From positions 186,001 to 250,000 of the forward strand of contig CAJXMW010000003.1 in NCBI GenBank assembly GCA_913056235.1: a DNA stretch of 64,000 nucleotides. Reading direction: 5' to 3'. This stretch comes from an uncultured Fodinibius sp. (GTDB lineage Bacteria; Bacteroidota; Rhodothermia; Balneolales; Balneolaceae). The notes beneath the pieces are model-generated. The model was given only the letters and a program-made list of their open reading frames with translations. It had not been told where the DNA came from and did no database searches. The stretch's first letter is position 1. Every line of letters begins with the position of its first letter. Shown here piece by piece: positions 33,469 through 42,651 of the stretch. The translations under genes and the position numbers were made by a program.

Positions 33469-36423
33469 TTATACCAGGTGAATTATATTTCGGTCTATGA
33501 GTACGTGTATTATCTGGCGGTACATCAGGTGGTTAATTTCGTAGGTACCGTTGGAGACCGCTAACAATCCTCGTGAATGCAAACGGTTGAGTAGCAGTCG
33601 GCTTTCTTCCAATCTGAGATTCATAATCTTTGCCAAGTCATTATCCGATAGTGTATCGTGTAGCACAAAAGCAGCCAGCGTAAACAGTACCTCGGGACTC
33701 AGCTCTTCGATCATCTCCAGGGTCGTAACTTCCAACGGCTGGATATAAAAACAGGTATCATCAAAATCGCGAATGGAGCGGATCCAGAAAATCATGGCCA
33801 CAGAAGCATTACCCTCAGCTAGTTTGGTTAGCTCCTCGAAATAATTTTTCTGCAGATATTCCTGAGCTTCAAGTTCTTGATCTTTCAGCTTTCGGTAGTT
33901 TCGCGATTTCTGGGTATCCGTGTCGGCTTCAAACTGAAGGAAGTATCCGCTGGCTCGGTGTCGATTCATAATCACACTTTTAATCTGGTCAGCCTCCAGT
34001 CGATCACTGGTGGCGATGTGAGAAAAATACTCACTCACCTGCACTGTCTTATCTAGGAAACGCCATGCATACCGGGAACAACTCACCACCCAGAAAATCT
34101 GTTCCCGCGTTTCGGAAATTAGATAGCAAAGCTTTTCGATAGCCTCATATCCATTCATGTTTCGGACAAAGCAATTCTGTATGCCTTCTAAAACAACCAC
34201 TGCATGATCGGACCGCTGCTGAATTTCTTCAATAATATCTTGAATTGAGTGCACATCCGGAGTGTCGAGTTTTCTCGCAAAATCTTCAACAAGTTGTTCT
34301 TCTAACCAAATGCTGTGATCCAACGAAAGTGTAATCACGGACTGGTCGGTCAGCTCGGTCACTTCCATACGGTTCAAAAACGTAGACTTGCCACTCCCCT
34401 TTTCTCCGACCACTGCAAAAGAAGCCGGAAAAGAAGATTGCCATTGCTCGCACGCCCGTTTAAAGGTCGTTGCGGTCTCAGAAAACGGCACATAAAATCG
34501 CTCATCCGCTACTGCATGAAAATCAAAAAGACGCCGATAAATGTATGGCAGGCTCTTCATTTTCTGATCGGTCTCCGAGAGATAGGTCGAAATATCAGCC
34601 CGCTTAGTCTCCTCAATTTTGGGTTCGGTAAACCCAGCAAATTCCCGAATCCCACTGACCAACTGTTTCCCTTTTTTCCCGCCAAATCGCCACCAAAGCA
34701 TGAGTTGATCCTGCACTCGTGCCCATCGCGAGTCCACCACCGTCTTCCAGCTTTTGGTCGTTTCTTCCACTTTGTACTTGGCATTCAGCATCTGTAGCTG
34801 CTTCAAGTCACCATCGTGAAGTAAGCTAAGAAGCATCGTACTAAAACCTTCTTCGCCTTCTGTAATGGCTTGATCGATGCCTTTCCATTTATCGCGGATT
34901 TGATTTTGAAGCTCTTCCACTTTGGCAGCGATACGTTCGAGGGCTTCACGAGCGATCTTCGCGGGATCTTCAACCTCCTGGTCGGCTTCTTCATCCCCGG
35001 CTGCCAGCGCCGACTCCAGGTTGACTTCGATAATATTGTTGATTTCGAGAATCTCCTCCAGAATACCGGATAAAAAATCCTGATATTGATGCTCTTCCGG
35101 ATCCAGCGTACTGATAAATTGTTCACGGAGCACACGAATTGTCACTTGCCGCCATTCAATCTGGCGCTGGTTCAATTCTGGAGGATTCTCGTCCAACTTC
35201 TTGTCATACAACAGCAACGCCTGCTGCTGGATCTGTCCAGCGGAAAGCAACATATCTTCGAACAGGTGCTCAACCTTGTTGGTAAACACCTCTTTATCTC
35301 GCAAGGTCTGCAATGGCTCAACCAGTTGTGTCACAAAGTCCGCAAGCTCATCCTTAAACTGCTTTACCTCATGCGTTGAATTGCCCTGCCCTACTTTTTG
35401 AATGGATGACTCCAGTAACTCAGCTAGCTTATCAAATCGTTGTTCGAGCTTACTCTGGAACAGTGCCTGGAAATCATCCCTAAACTCATCGGCCTGCGTG
35501 CGGATATCAGCTTGTAGATTTGAAAAATGAGCTACATCCATGGCTCGCTCCAGCAGCAAATTGTTTACCTGTAGCCATTGATCACGGCTTTGTTTCAACT
35601 TCTGCTGAAATCGTTCTTTCCTTCGTACTACACGCTCATCGGAATAATAGGCATTCCGGCGCTCAATAGTGCCTACCTTATTTATTTCCTGGTCCATTTC
35701 GGACTCCATGTCATTGATGGCAGCTGATAACTGCTGCTCTATCAAAGACTGCTTGGCATTGAGCGTATTTTCCAGAGATTCAGCAAAATCAGACAGCTTA
35801 GCAGCGCCATTGCCCCGGCACTTGTCTACAATTAGCTCCTCTATATCCGTAATCAATGTGAGCTGCATGCGTTCAATGGCATGAAGCCACTTCTCAACTT
35901 CCTTGAAATCAAGCAAATGGAGCCGGATAAACTGATGGACCGGGATCTCCTGAGTCCACGGCTGCCACTGCCCATTCGTCTTTGAAGAAAAAAGTCCCCC
36001 AACACCTTTAAATGCTTTATGCCACGTGCGTGCAACAGATCGTCCCAGCCGTTTGCCCCCTTTACCTACCGTAACCAGCATCGAATCTTCATCCTGGACC
36101 ACGAAACGGTTTTCCTGCTGCGTCCAGCTTATCTTCTCTGGAAATTGCTCCGCCAGTTGGTCAACTGCACTAAAATACAGCTCAACGAGCTTCGTTTGGT
36201 CCTCTTTGCTCAGACTATCCTGAATGCTGCTAAAAACGCCCGGCAACCCTTCTTTTATAATCTTGGAATCATCGTATTTGCGATCCACCGCCGACAAATA
36301 GCGCACCTGTTGACGGTAAGTCTCAAATCGCTGATCAAGATAATCCTGTACTTTCGTTAACAGTATTTCTCGCAGCCCTTTATCTAACTCTTCTCGAAAT
36401 GTTTGTCGATCCAATCGTAACAC
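33469..36423 (-). CDS. Large coiled-coil P-loop NTPase (STAND/AAA-like) of unknown function, operon with MscS
   Basis: A 984-aa protein. Residues 1 to about 620 are mostly charged, Gln-rich helices with coiled-coil character (ERFQQKLKQSRDQWLQVNNL, KLEQRFDKLAELLESSIQKV). Around 640-900 lies a P-loop NTPase core: Walker A GEKGSGKST at residues 673-681, a Walker-B-like VVVLEGIQNC and a sensor-like strand IFWVVSCSRYAWRFLDK. The last ~90 residues contain a winged-helix-like segment (LSDNDLAKIMNLRLEESRLL, LHSRGLLAVSNGTYEINHL). No transmembrane segment is clear. The layout resembles signal-transducing ATPases with a helical sensor. I do not recognise a named family. Confidence 0.75.
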   Translation of the reverse strand: MLRLDRQTFREELDKGLREILLTKVQDYLDQRFETYRQQVRYLSAVDRKYDDSKIIKEGLPGVFSSIQDSLSKEDQTKLVELYFSAVDQLAEQFPEKISWTQQENRFVVQDEDSMLVTVGKGGKRLGRSVARTWHKAFKGVGGLFSSKTNGQWQPWTQEIPVHQFIRLHLLDFKEVEKWLHAIERMQLTLITDIEELIVDKCRGNGAAKLSDFAESLENTLNAKQSLIEQQLSAAINDMESEMDQEINKVGTIERRNAYYSDERVVRRKERFQQKLKQSRDQWLQVNNLLLERAMDVAHFSNLQADIRTQADEFRDDFQALFQSKLEQRFDKLAELLESSIQKVGQGNSTHEVKQFKDELADFVTQLVEPLQTLRDKEVFTNKVEHLFEDMLLSAGQIQQQALLLYDKKLDENPPELNQRQIEWRQVTIRVLREQFISTLDPEEHQYQDFLSGILEEILEINNIIEVNLESALAAGDEEADQEVEDPAKIAREALERIAAKVEELQNQIRDKWKGIDQAITEGEEGFSTMLLSLLHDGDLKQLQMLNAKYKVEETTKSWKTVVDSRWARVQDQLMLWWRFGGKKGKQLVSGIREFAGFTEPKIEETKRADISTYLSETDQKMKSLPYIYRRLFDFHAVADERFYVPFSETATTFKRACEQWQSSFPASFAVVGEKGSGKSTFLNRMEVTELTDQSVITLSLDHSIWLEEQLVEDFARKLDTPDVHSIQDIIEEIQQRSDHAVVVLEGIQNCFVRNMNGYEAIEKLCYLISETREQIFWVVSCSRYAWRFLDKTVQVSEYFSHIATSDRLEADQIKSVIMNRHRASGYFLQFEADTDTQKSRNYRKLKDQELEAQEYLQKNYFEELTKLAEGNASVAMIFWIRSIRDFDDTCFYIQPLEVTTLEMIEELSPEVLFTLAAFVLHDTLSDNDLAKIMNLRLEESRLLLNRLHSRGLLAVSNGTYEINHLMYRQIIHVLIDRNIIHLV

Positions 36424-36550
36424 TTTTTATTCTATATCTTTAGTAATTTCAGTAAAATATCATGAAATACAAATTAATGCCTGTCAGTTTTCAATTTAGA
36501 AGAAGGTAGCGTTTATTCTTGAACAAATATTATTTAAGTTCGATCAAAGT

Positions 36551-37870
36551 TTGTATCACATTCAATCTAGTTCTAAGGTGATAACGAAGACATATCTATA
36601 CAGGCGGTTTATCAGCTCAACCAACCAATATTGGCTACTTCTCCTACTAGCTCTCTTTCTAGCTTCCGGTCTGTCATCTTCACTAAAAGCCCAGGAAAAT
36701 TCACTCGAGCGCTTATCAACAGCAGAACGCAGCGACGGCAAGGGTTATGTTGTTCGCTTCCACATGAACCAGCCGGTTGATTCTTTTGAGGTTTATCAAC
36801 CCAGCGTTGACTTAATTCAAATGACCCTGTACGGGCAGAAGCTGGATACAACAAATATCGACCTGCCGGAAGCCTCAAGTGTGTTTGATGAAATTAGCTT
36901 CTATGATGTGCCCTCTGGAATTGGGGTCGACATCTACATCACTGAAGACAAATTTTTTACCGGGAACGCATACCACGACGGTGAAAGTGACGACCTGCTG
37001 CTGGGGTTAACCGAGACCGATAAGACCGAACTCCAGTACGTAACCAAGGATATAGAGCCCATCATCTGGTCGAGCTTCACCGTCACTGAAGAGAGTCTTC
37101 TTGTTGGTGACTCGGAACTGGACTCAGTAGATATCAGTGGTTCAACGTATCAGCAAACAAAGGATAAAATGAAGTTCGATGTGGTCGTACTTGACCCCGG
37201 CCATGGCGGACACGATCCTGGCTCGATGGGCTATCGCAATGTTAAAGAAAAGAATATTGTGCTCGATATCGCTAAAAAAGTGGGAGCCTATATTAAAGAA
37301 TATATGCCAGGCGTAAAGGTCGTCTATACGCGCACGGATGATGAGTTCGTAGCCTTGGAAGAACGGGGTAGCATCGCCAACAGGCACGAGGGCGATCTTT
37401 TTGTATCCATCCACTGTAATTCACACACTACCCGCCAACCCAACGGCGTCGAGCTGTATTTCTTAGGACTGGAACGCTCACAATCGGCCCTTGAAGTAAT
37501 GAAGCGCGAAAACCAGGTAGTGCGAGCCAATAATGATACCGAGCAAAAAGAGTTAAGTCAGGAAGAACTGCTTGTCTATGAGCTGGCGAACAGTGGGTAT
37601 ATTGCTACGAGCGAACAAATTGCCGGCATGATGGAATATCAGCTTGACCAACGTGCGCAGCGGCATTCGCGCGGCGTTAAACAGGCCCGTTTTGTGGTGC
37701 TATATCACGCCTCCATGCCGGCTGTACTCGTTGAAACCGGATTTATCAGCAATCCAAGCGAAGCACGATATTTGACTTCCGATCGCGGCCAGGCATATAC
37801 AGCATCAGCTATCTTTCGTGCAATACGAAACTATAAAGACGAATACGAGAACACCCATCAATCGAAATAA
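36551..37870 (+). CDS. N-acetylmuramoyl-L-alanine amidase (Amidase_3)
   Basis: A 439-aa exported cell-wall amidase. A membrane signal (YWLLLLLALFLASGLSSSLKA) begins near residue 28, so the true start may be internal to the long lead. Residues about 50-200 form a beta-rich domain like AMIN. The zinc amidase domain follows: VVLDPGHGGHDPGSMG (first His), LEERGSIANRHEGDLFVSIH (second His) and the catalytic Glu in AVLVETGFISNPSEA. It cleaves the lactyl amide bond in peptidoglycan, probably at division. It overlaps the uridine kinase frame by about 50 bases. Confidence 0.92.
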   Translation: MYHIQSSSKVITKTYLYRRFISSTNQYWLLLLLALFLASGLSSSLKAQENSLERLSTAERSDGKGYVVRFHMNQPVDSFEVYQPSVDLIQMTLYGQKLDTTNIDLPEASSVFDEISFYDVPSGIGVDIYITEDKFFTGNAYHDGESDDLLLGLTETDKTELQYVTKDIEPIIWSSFTVTEESLLVGDSELDSVDISGSTYQQTKDKMKFDVVVLDPGHGGHDPGSMGYRNVKEKNIVLDIAKKVGAYIKEYMPGVKVVYTRTDDEFVALEERGSIANRHEGDLFVSIHCNSHTTRQPNGVELYFLGLERSQSALEVMKRENQVVRANNDTEQKELSQEELLVYELANSGYIATSEQIAGMMEYQLDQRAQRHSRGVKQARFVVLYHASMPAVLVETGFISNPSEARYLTSDRGQAYTASAIFRAIRNYKDEYENTHQSK

Positions 37871-38525
37871 AAATAAGTTTAATCAGTTGAATCCCTTAAT
37901 TATTGGTGTAGCCGGCGGTAGCGGCTCCGGCAAAACAACGGTTGTAAAACATATCATCAACACCATTGGCAAGGATAATATCCTGCTGCTCCAGCACGAT
38001 TCCTACTATCGCGACCTGAAACACCTGCCTTTTGAGGAGCGCACGGAACAAAATTTTGACCATCCCTCGGCCTTGGAAACCGAGCTGATGATTCGACACC
38101 TGAAAGCGCTCAGCGAAGGGTATCAGGTAGAAGTGCCCATCTACGATTTCACCAAACACATCCGTAAAGACGAAACCCGACTGGCCGAACCCAAGAAGAT
38201 TATCCTGATCGACGGTATCCTGATCTTTACCGAAAAGGAACTGCGTCAACTCTTGGATATCAAGCTGTATGTGGATACCGACGACGACATCCGGCTGTTA
38301 CGGCGCATCCAGCGCGATATTGTGGAGCGCGATCGCCAGCTCGAAAATGTGCTTACCCAATACGAAAAGCACGTTCGTCCCATGCACCTGGAATTTGTGG
38401 AGCCCACCAAACGCTACGCCGATATCATCATCCCCCGCGGCGGTGAAAACCAAGTTGCATTGGATATGGTAAATGCGCTTATACAAGACCGACTAAAAAA
38501 TGAGATGGACCCAAGTACGGAATGA
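37818..38525 (+). CDS. udk: Uridine kinase
   Basis: A P-loop kinase (235 aa if the ATG is used) that phosphorylates uridine and cytidine. Walker A is GVAGGSGSGKTTVVKHI. The family motifs LLQHDSYYRDLKHLPFEER, FDHPSALETELMIRHLKALS, VEVPIYDF and EPKKIILIDGILIF are all present. The ATG at 37818 lies inside the amidase gene; the only later candidate before the P-loop is a TTG at 37887, which would remove the 53-base overlap. The first 23 residues look non-conserved, so the TTG is plausible. Confidence 0.92.
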   Translation: MQYETIKTNTRTPINRNKNKFNQLNPLIIGVAGGSGSGKTTVVKHIINTIGKDNILLLQHDSYYRDLKHLPFEERTEQNFDHPSALETELMIRHLKALSEGYQVEVPIYDFTKHIRKDETRLAEPKKIILIDGILIFTEKELRQLLDIKLYVDTDDDIRLLRRIQRDIVERDRQLENVLTQYEKHVRPMHLEFVEPTKRYADIIIPRGGENQVALDMVNALIQDRLKNEMDPSTE

Positions 38526-38587
38526 ATTTTCCGCACACATTGCTTGAATAATTGAAATAAATCAACGAAAATTTTAGCCTACTTTTT

Positions 38588-39304
38588 ATGAATATAGACG
38601 GAAAAACCGCCATTGTAACTGGCGCCAGCAGTGGTATTGGCACGGCGTTCAGTGAATCATTAATTGATGAAGGAGCTACTGTTTACGGACTGGCCCGCAG
38701 CACCGACAAGCTCGAACGCATTCAAGACGAGCTGGGCGATGCATTTATCCCCGTAACGATGGACATTACCGACCACGACGCCATCGACAAGTGGATTAAT
38801 GAAACCTTCTCAGATCGGGCGCCGGATATCCTGATCAACAATGCAGGGCTTGGTCGTTTTGGTGATGTGGATGAGCTACCGCTGGAGGATTGGGAGACGA
38901 TGATCCAAACCAATCTGTCAGGGATCTTTTATATGACCCGCAACATTGTGCCGCTGATGAAAAACAACCAATCGGTCTGTCACATCATCAATATCGCTTC
39001 TATTGCCGGCAAGATTGGCAATCCGCAACTGTCTGGATACAACGCCTCAAAGTTTGGTGTCCGGGGATTCAGTGAAGCCTTGTTCCAGGAACTACGATAC
39101 GACGGTATCAAAGTAACTTGTTTCTATCCCGGATCTATTGCCACCCACTTTTTCGACGACAAGGGAATGGAGACACATCCAAACATGATGCAACCGGGCG
39201 ACGTTGCACAGGTCTTAGTAAACATACTGGAAACTCCCGACAACTTCCTTATCAACGATATTACCATGCGTCCCCTCAATCCTAAATCGCCATCAGACCA
39301 GTAA
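38588..39304 (+). CDS. Short-chain dehydrogenase/reductase
   Basis: A 238-aa classical SDR with NAD(P)-binding motif TGASSGIGTAF (residues about 11-21), NNAG in ILINNAGLGRFG, the catalytic Ser in INIASIAGKIG and YNASKFG (Tyr, Lys). Arg in GLARSTDK at the end of strand 2 suggests NADPH preference. The substrate is not predictable. It is followed after two bases by a lipoprotein gene, so the two are likely co-transcribed. Confidence 0.9.
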   Translation: MNIDGKTAIVTGASSGIGTAFSESLIDEGATVYGLARSTDKLERIQDELGDAFIPVTMDITDHDAIDKWINETFSDRAPDILINNAGLGRFGDVDELPLEDWETMIQTNLSGIFYMTRNIVPLMKNNQSVCHIINIASIAGKIGNPQLSGYNASKFGVRGFSEALFQELRYDGIKVTCFYPGSIATHFFDDKGMETHPNMMQPGDVAQVLVNILETPDNFLINDITMRPLNPKSPSDQ

Positions 39305-39306
39305 GA

Positions 39307-39666
39307 ATGAAATACTATGCCTGCTCTGCCCTGTGCTTTTTAATGTTATTGGGAGGCTGTTCTGAGAGTTCGCCCAAGCCCGACGGACTTATTGCAGAGG
39401 ATAAATACGTCAACCTGATGGTAGAGCTGCAGCTTGTGCGAACCTACGGAGAAAATGCCGAGGTTGATACTGCCTCCATTGACTCACTAAAAAATGAGGT
39501 ACTTCGATCGTATGGAGAATCCCTGGAGACTTTTCGGACGAGCCATCAGTACTATCAGCAGTTTCCCCAAGAGCAAAAAAAGCGGATAGAAAAAGCTATT
39601 GAGCTGCTCAAAATGGATCGGGTGGCCGAAGAGGACTCAACAGATACCCGGCCACGCCGCCACTAA
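39307..39666 (+). CDS. DUF4296-type lipoprotein
   Basis: A 119-aa lipoprotein: signal MKYYACSALCFLMLLGGC with the lipidated Cys18, a Ser/Pro linker, then two helices containing LIAEDKYVNLMVELQLVRTY and SYGESLETFRTSHQYYQQFP. This arrangement fits DUF4296, a Bacteroidota outer-membrane lipoprotein family of unknown role. It starts two bases after the SDR stop and converges on recQ with a two-base gap. Confidence 0.78.
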   Translation: MKYYACSALCFLMLLGGCSESSPKPDGLIAEDKYVNLMVELQLVRTYGENAEVDTASIDSLKNEVLRSYGESLETFRTSHQYYQQFPQEQKKRIEKAIELLKMDRVAEEDSTDTRPRRH

Positions 39667-39668
39667 TT

Positions 39669-41594
39669 TTATTGTTTCCAGGCATATTTATCGTCCTGCG
39701 TCACAACTTTTTCTTCCCTGATTAAATACCCCAACAAGCGTTTGGCCTTGGATTTTGACCACCCAAAATGTTGGGCAATTTGATTGAACGTCTTGGCTTC
39801 ATCTGCAAGAGTAGCTTTTAATTGCTGTAAATCTTTGTCTGACAATGCGTCAATCGATTGTTCTTTTCTCAGGCAGTTGTCGCAATGCCCGCAAGGCGAG
39901 ACCTCCTCTTCCCCGAAATAGTGTCGGATATAAACCTCCCGGCATGTCTCCGTCTGGATATAGCCCATCATATATTCGAGCTTCTGCAACAACGTATTGC
40001 GATGCTTTTCCAGCTCCTGACGGCTCAGGTTTAGCGATGGCAATCGCTCCTCAACAAGTTGCACCAGCGGTAATTCACCAATGGATTCAAACTTGAGCAT
40101 ATGATCCCGATCCTGAAGCACTTGCAAACCCTTTTTCACGGCATTCGGTGAAGCGCCTAGCTTTCGCTGTAGATAATCGAATTCCATGTACTTCATCTTG
40201 CCAAAAGCTTCGCCTCCAAACTGACGAAAAATAGTATCCAAAAATTCCGACTTGCGCTGATTTTCCAATCCATTTATTTGATCATGGATATAATCCTGGC
40301 TAACTATAAACTGCAAGCCAATTTGGGGCGTAATGTGTTCTATAAGCTCGATGACGCCAAGTCGATTTAATACTTCCAACGACGAGTGCACCTTGCGATT
40401 TGACAATCCCGACCGTTTTTCCAACGCTTTAATCGACACCTCTTCCTTCTGCTCCATCTCTGATCCCACGGCCAGATTCAGATGATCGCAGAGTACATCG
40501 TAAACATGCTCCAGCTCCTCCTTTTCGGGATAGGAATCCTTAATTCGTCGCTCGGCTGTAATAGCATCCGATTGCTTAAACAACAGCAGCGGAAAGCTCT
40601 CCTCTCCATCCCGGCCGGCGCGACCTGCCTCCTGGTAATACGATTCCAGCGAATACGGCATTTCGTAGTGAATCACGTAGCGACAATCAGACTTGTCGAT
40701 CCCCATTCCAAACGCATTTGTCGCCACAACCAGCGGCGTGGTTCCCTCGATCCACTCTTCCTGTATTTGCTTTCTGATGGCAGCATCTACACCAGCATGG
40801 TAGGCCTTTGTTTTTAAGCCCAGCTGTTGTTCAATTTTTTGGGATAATTCCTCACAATTTCTTCGCGTGCCACCGTATATCAGTCCCGATCCGTTGGAAA
40901 CTGCTTTTTGCACGGCCTGCAGCAACTTCTGTTTTTTTTGAGCCGTTTCGGTCACCCACCACTTCAGGTTGGGACGCTCAAAGCCTTTGGATACAATAAC
41001 CGGATCATCAAAGCCCAGACTTTCCTGGATGTCATCCCGAACCTCTGGCGTTGCCGTGGCCGTCAGCGCAACCCAGGTGACATCCTCGGCGATATCTTCC
41101 AAAGCAGGACGTATCTCACGGTAACTGGGACGAAAGTCGTGTCCCCATTCCGAGATGCAATGCGCCTCGTCAATGGCAATAAGGTCAATATTCAATTTGG
41201 GCATCTCAGCCTGCCAGAGGTTTGTTTCAAGACGCTCCGGTGAACAGTAGAGCAAATCGTACATCCCGTTTCGTGCATTGGCAAACCGCTGTTCAATTTC
41301 CCAGGACGAAATAGAACTGTTCACAAAGGTAGCGGCAATACCCCGATCATTAAGCTGCTGCACCTGGTCCTGCATCAGCGCCACCAGCGGAGAAATAACA
41401 ATCGTCAATCCATCCAACACCGTAGCCGGAACTTGATAGCAGAGAGATTTACCTCCACCGGTAGGAAAGAGCACCATTGTGTTTTTGCCCTCCAGAATAG
41501 ACTGTATAGCCTCATACTGTCCCGTACGAAAAGACGGAAAGCCCCAGTAATGCTCTAGGGATTGTTGTGCTTGGGCCATCAGGTTGTTGCTCAT
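39669..41594 (-). CDS. recQ: RecQ-family ATP-dependent DNA helicase
   Basis: A 641-aa superfamily-2 helicase. Motifs seen: [20 protein letters not shown] and [13 protein letters not shown] (Walker A), [17 protein letters not shown] (DEAH box plus the aromatic-rich loop of RecQ), [32 protein letters not shown] and [13 protein letters not shown]. The zinc cluster ([13 protein letters not shown], then CGHCDNC) lies near residue 565, about 200 residues after the helicase core, because a winged-helix-rich segment is placed between them. No HRDC domain is clear. A repair or recombination role is expected. Confidence 0.92.
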   Translation of the reverse strand: MSNNLMAQAQQSLEHYWGFPSFRTGQYEAIQSILEGKNTMVLFPTGGGKSLCYQVPATVLDGLTIVISPLVALMQDQVQQLNDRGIAATFVNSSISSWEIEQRFANARNGMYDLLYCSPERLETNLWQAEMPKLNIDLIAIDEAHCISEWGHDFRPSYREIRPALEDIAEDVTWVALTATATPEVRDDIQESLGFDDPVIVSKGFERPNLKWWVTETAQKKQKLLQAVQKAVSNGSGLIYGGTRRNCEELSQKIEQQLGLKTKAYHAGVDAAIRKQIQEEWIEGTTPLVVATNAFGMGIDKSDCRYVIHYEMPYSLESYYQEAGRAGRDGEESFPLLLFKQSDAITAERRIKDSYPEKEELEHVYDVLCDHLNLAVGSEMEQKEEVSIKALEKRSGLSNRKVHSSLEVLNRLGVIELIEHITPQIGLQFIVSQDYIHDQINGLENQRKSEFLDTIFRQFGGEAFGKMKYMEFDYLQRKLGASPNAVKKGLQVLQDRDHMLKFESIGELPLVQLVEERLPSLNLSRQELEKHRNTLLQKLEYMMGYIQTETCREVYIRHYFGEEEVSPCGHCDNCLRKEQSIDALSDKDLQQLKATLADEAKTFNQIAQHFGWSKSKAKRLLGYLIREEKVVTQDDKYAWKQ

Positions 41595-41937
41595 GAGGCT
41601 TTATAAAAGACATTTTTTTCATGAAAGATGCTCTGTTTAAAGTCCATATAAAAAACCAGCAGTTCAACTGATTTGTAAAAAATTCAATTTTTGTTTGCCT
41701 TTTCGCGATAAACTCATGTTTTTAAGTCTTAATGAAAGCAAACGGAACACATATCACTTTTTCCAGCGACAGTCAGCCTGTTGCACGCCCATCTATGTTC
41801 CGCTTTGCCGTACGGCCACGGGCCCTCCGGGCTCAACAATAACTCTCCTTTAGGAGGGTACACGTCGTTGTACCTCTCCGTAAGACCACTCAATATTTTT
41901 TCTTAACTGTTTTCCAATTGGCGGACAATACTGTCTA
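41595..41937 (+). other. Structured upstream region of the arginine operon
   Basis: About 340 bases without a gene. The segment 41745-41885 is GC-richer than its surroundings and contains several inverted repeats: GCCGTACGGC (a palindrome), GGGCCCTCCGGGCTC, CTCTCCTTTAGGAGGG and GGAGGGTACA against TGTACCTCTCC around CGTCGT. These could be leader-RNA structure or the remains of a small mobile element. I see no leader peptide. Confidence 0.4.
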
Positions 41938-41945
41938 TACTTTTG
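41917..41945 (+). promoter_or_regulatory. Candidate promoter of the arginine operon
   Basis: ATTG (41917-41920), a 17-base spacer and TACTTTTG (41938-41945) fit the Bacteroidota -33/-7 pattern (TTTG, TAnnTTTG). The predicted transcript start falls about 20 bases before the GNAT start codon at 41974. Confidence 0.5.
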
Positions 41946-41973
41946 CTGATTGGATGTAAACCATTGCCGTACG

Positions 41974-42651
41974 ATGGACATTCACATATCAATAGCTGAT
42001 GCAAAACACTTTTCCTATGCCGAGGAAATTTGTGACATCATGGAAGAAGCTGCCAAGCAGCGCGGGACCGGCATTGCCAAACGGGCACCCGAATATATCC
42101 AGAGCAAGATGGAGCAAGGCAAGGCGGTCATCGCCATCGACCATGACGACGAAGATTTTGCCGGATTTTGCTACATCGAAAACTGGGATCACGACCGCTA
42201 TATAGCCAATTCGGGACTCATCGTGCATCCGCATTATCGCAAGCTTGGACTAGCCCGAAAGATCAAGCAGCGCATTTTTGAACTCTCGCGTGAGAAATAT
42301 CCCAATGCCAAAATTTTCGGGATCACAACCAGCATGGCCGTGATGAAAATCAATTCCGACATGGGATATAAACCGGTCACATTTTCGGAGCTCACGCAAG
42401 ATGAAGAGTTCTGGAAAGGCTGCCAGAGCTGTCCTAATTACGATATCCTAACCAACGAAGACCGCAAAGGCTGCCTGTGTACCGGCATGCTCTACGATCC
42501 GGAAAAGGAAAAGCAATCCGAGAACCAGCAACAGCCAACCCAAAACAAGGACAAGCGCTGGGAGCAGTTCAAACGCTTCGTTCGCCTGCACAAGATCAGT
42601 TTCAAGCGCAAGACGAAATCGCTTTTTAACCTATATCCAGATAAACAATGA
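41974..42651 (+). CDS. GNAT-family acyltransferase heading the arginine operon
   Basis: A 225-aa protein; ATG 41974 is preferred to the upstream in-frame ATG at 41950. The GNAT fold is seen in SGLIVHPHYRKLGLARKIKQ (acetyl-CoA pyrophosphate loop) and FGITTSMAVMKINSDMGYKP. After it come four closely spaced Cys (150, 153, 167, 169; CQSCPNY, GCLCTGM), a likely metal site, then a basic tail. It overlaps argG by four bases. No argA or argJ is present, so it may supply N-acyl-glutamate, the first step of the pathway. That role is inferred from position. Confidence 0.75.
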   Translation: MDIHISIADAKHFSYAEEICDIMEEAAKQRGTGIAKRAPEYIQSKMEQGKAVIAIDHDDEDFAGFCYIENWDHDRYIANSGLIVHPHYRKLGLARKIKQRIFELSREKYPNAKIFGITTSMAVMKINSDMGYKPVTFSELTQDEEFWKGCQSCPNYDILTNEDRKGCLCTGMLYDPEKEKQSENQQQPTQNKDKRWEQFKRFVRLHKISFKRKTKSLFNLYPDKQ

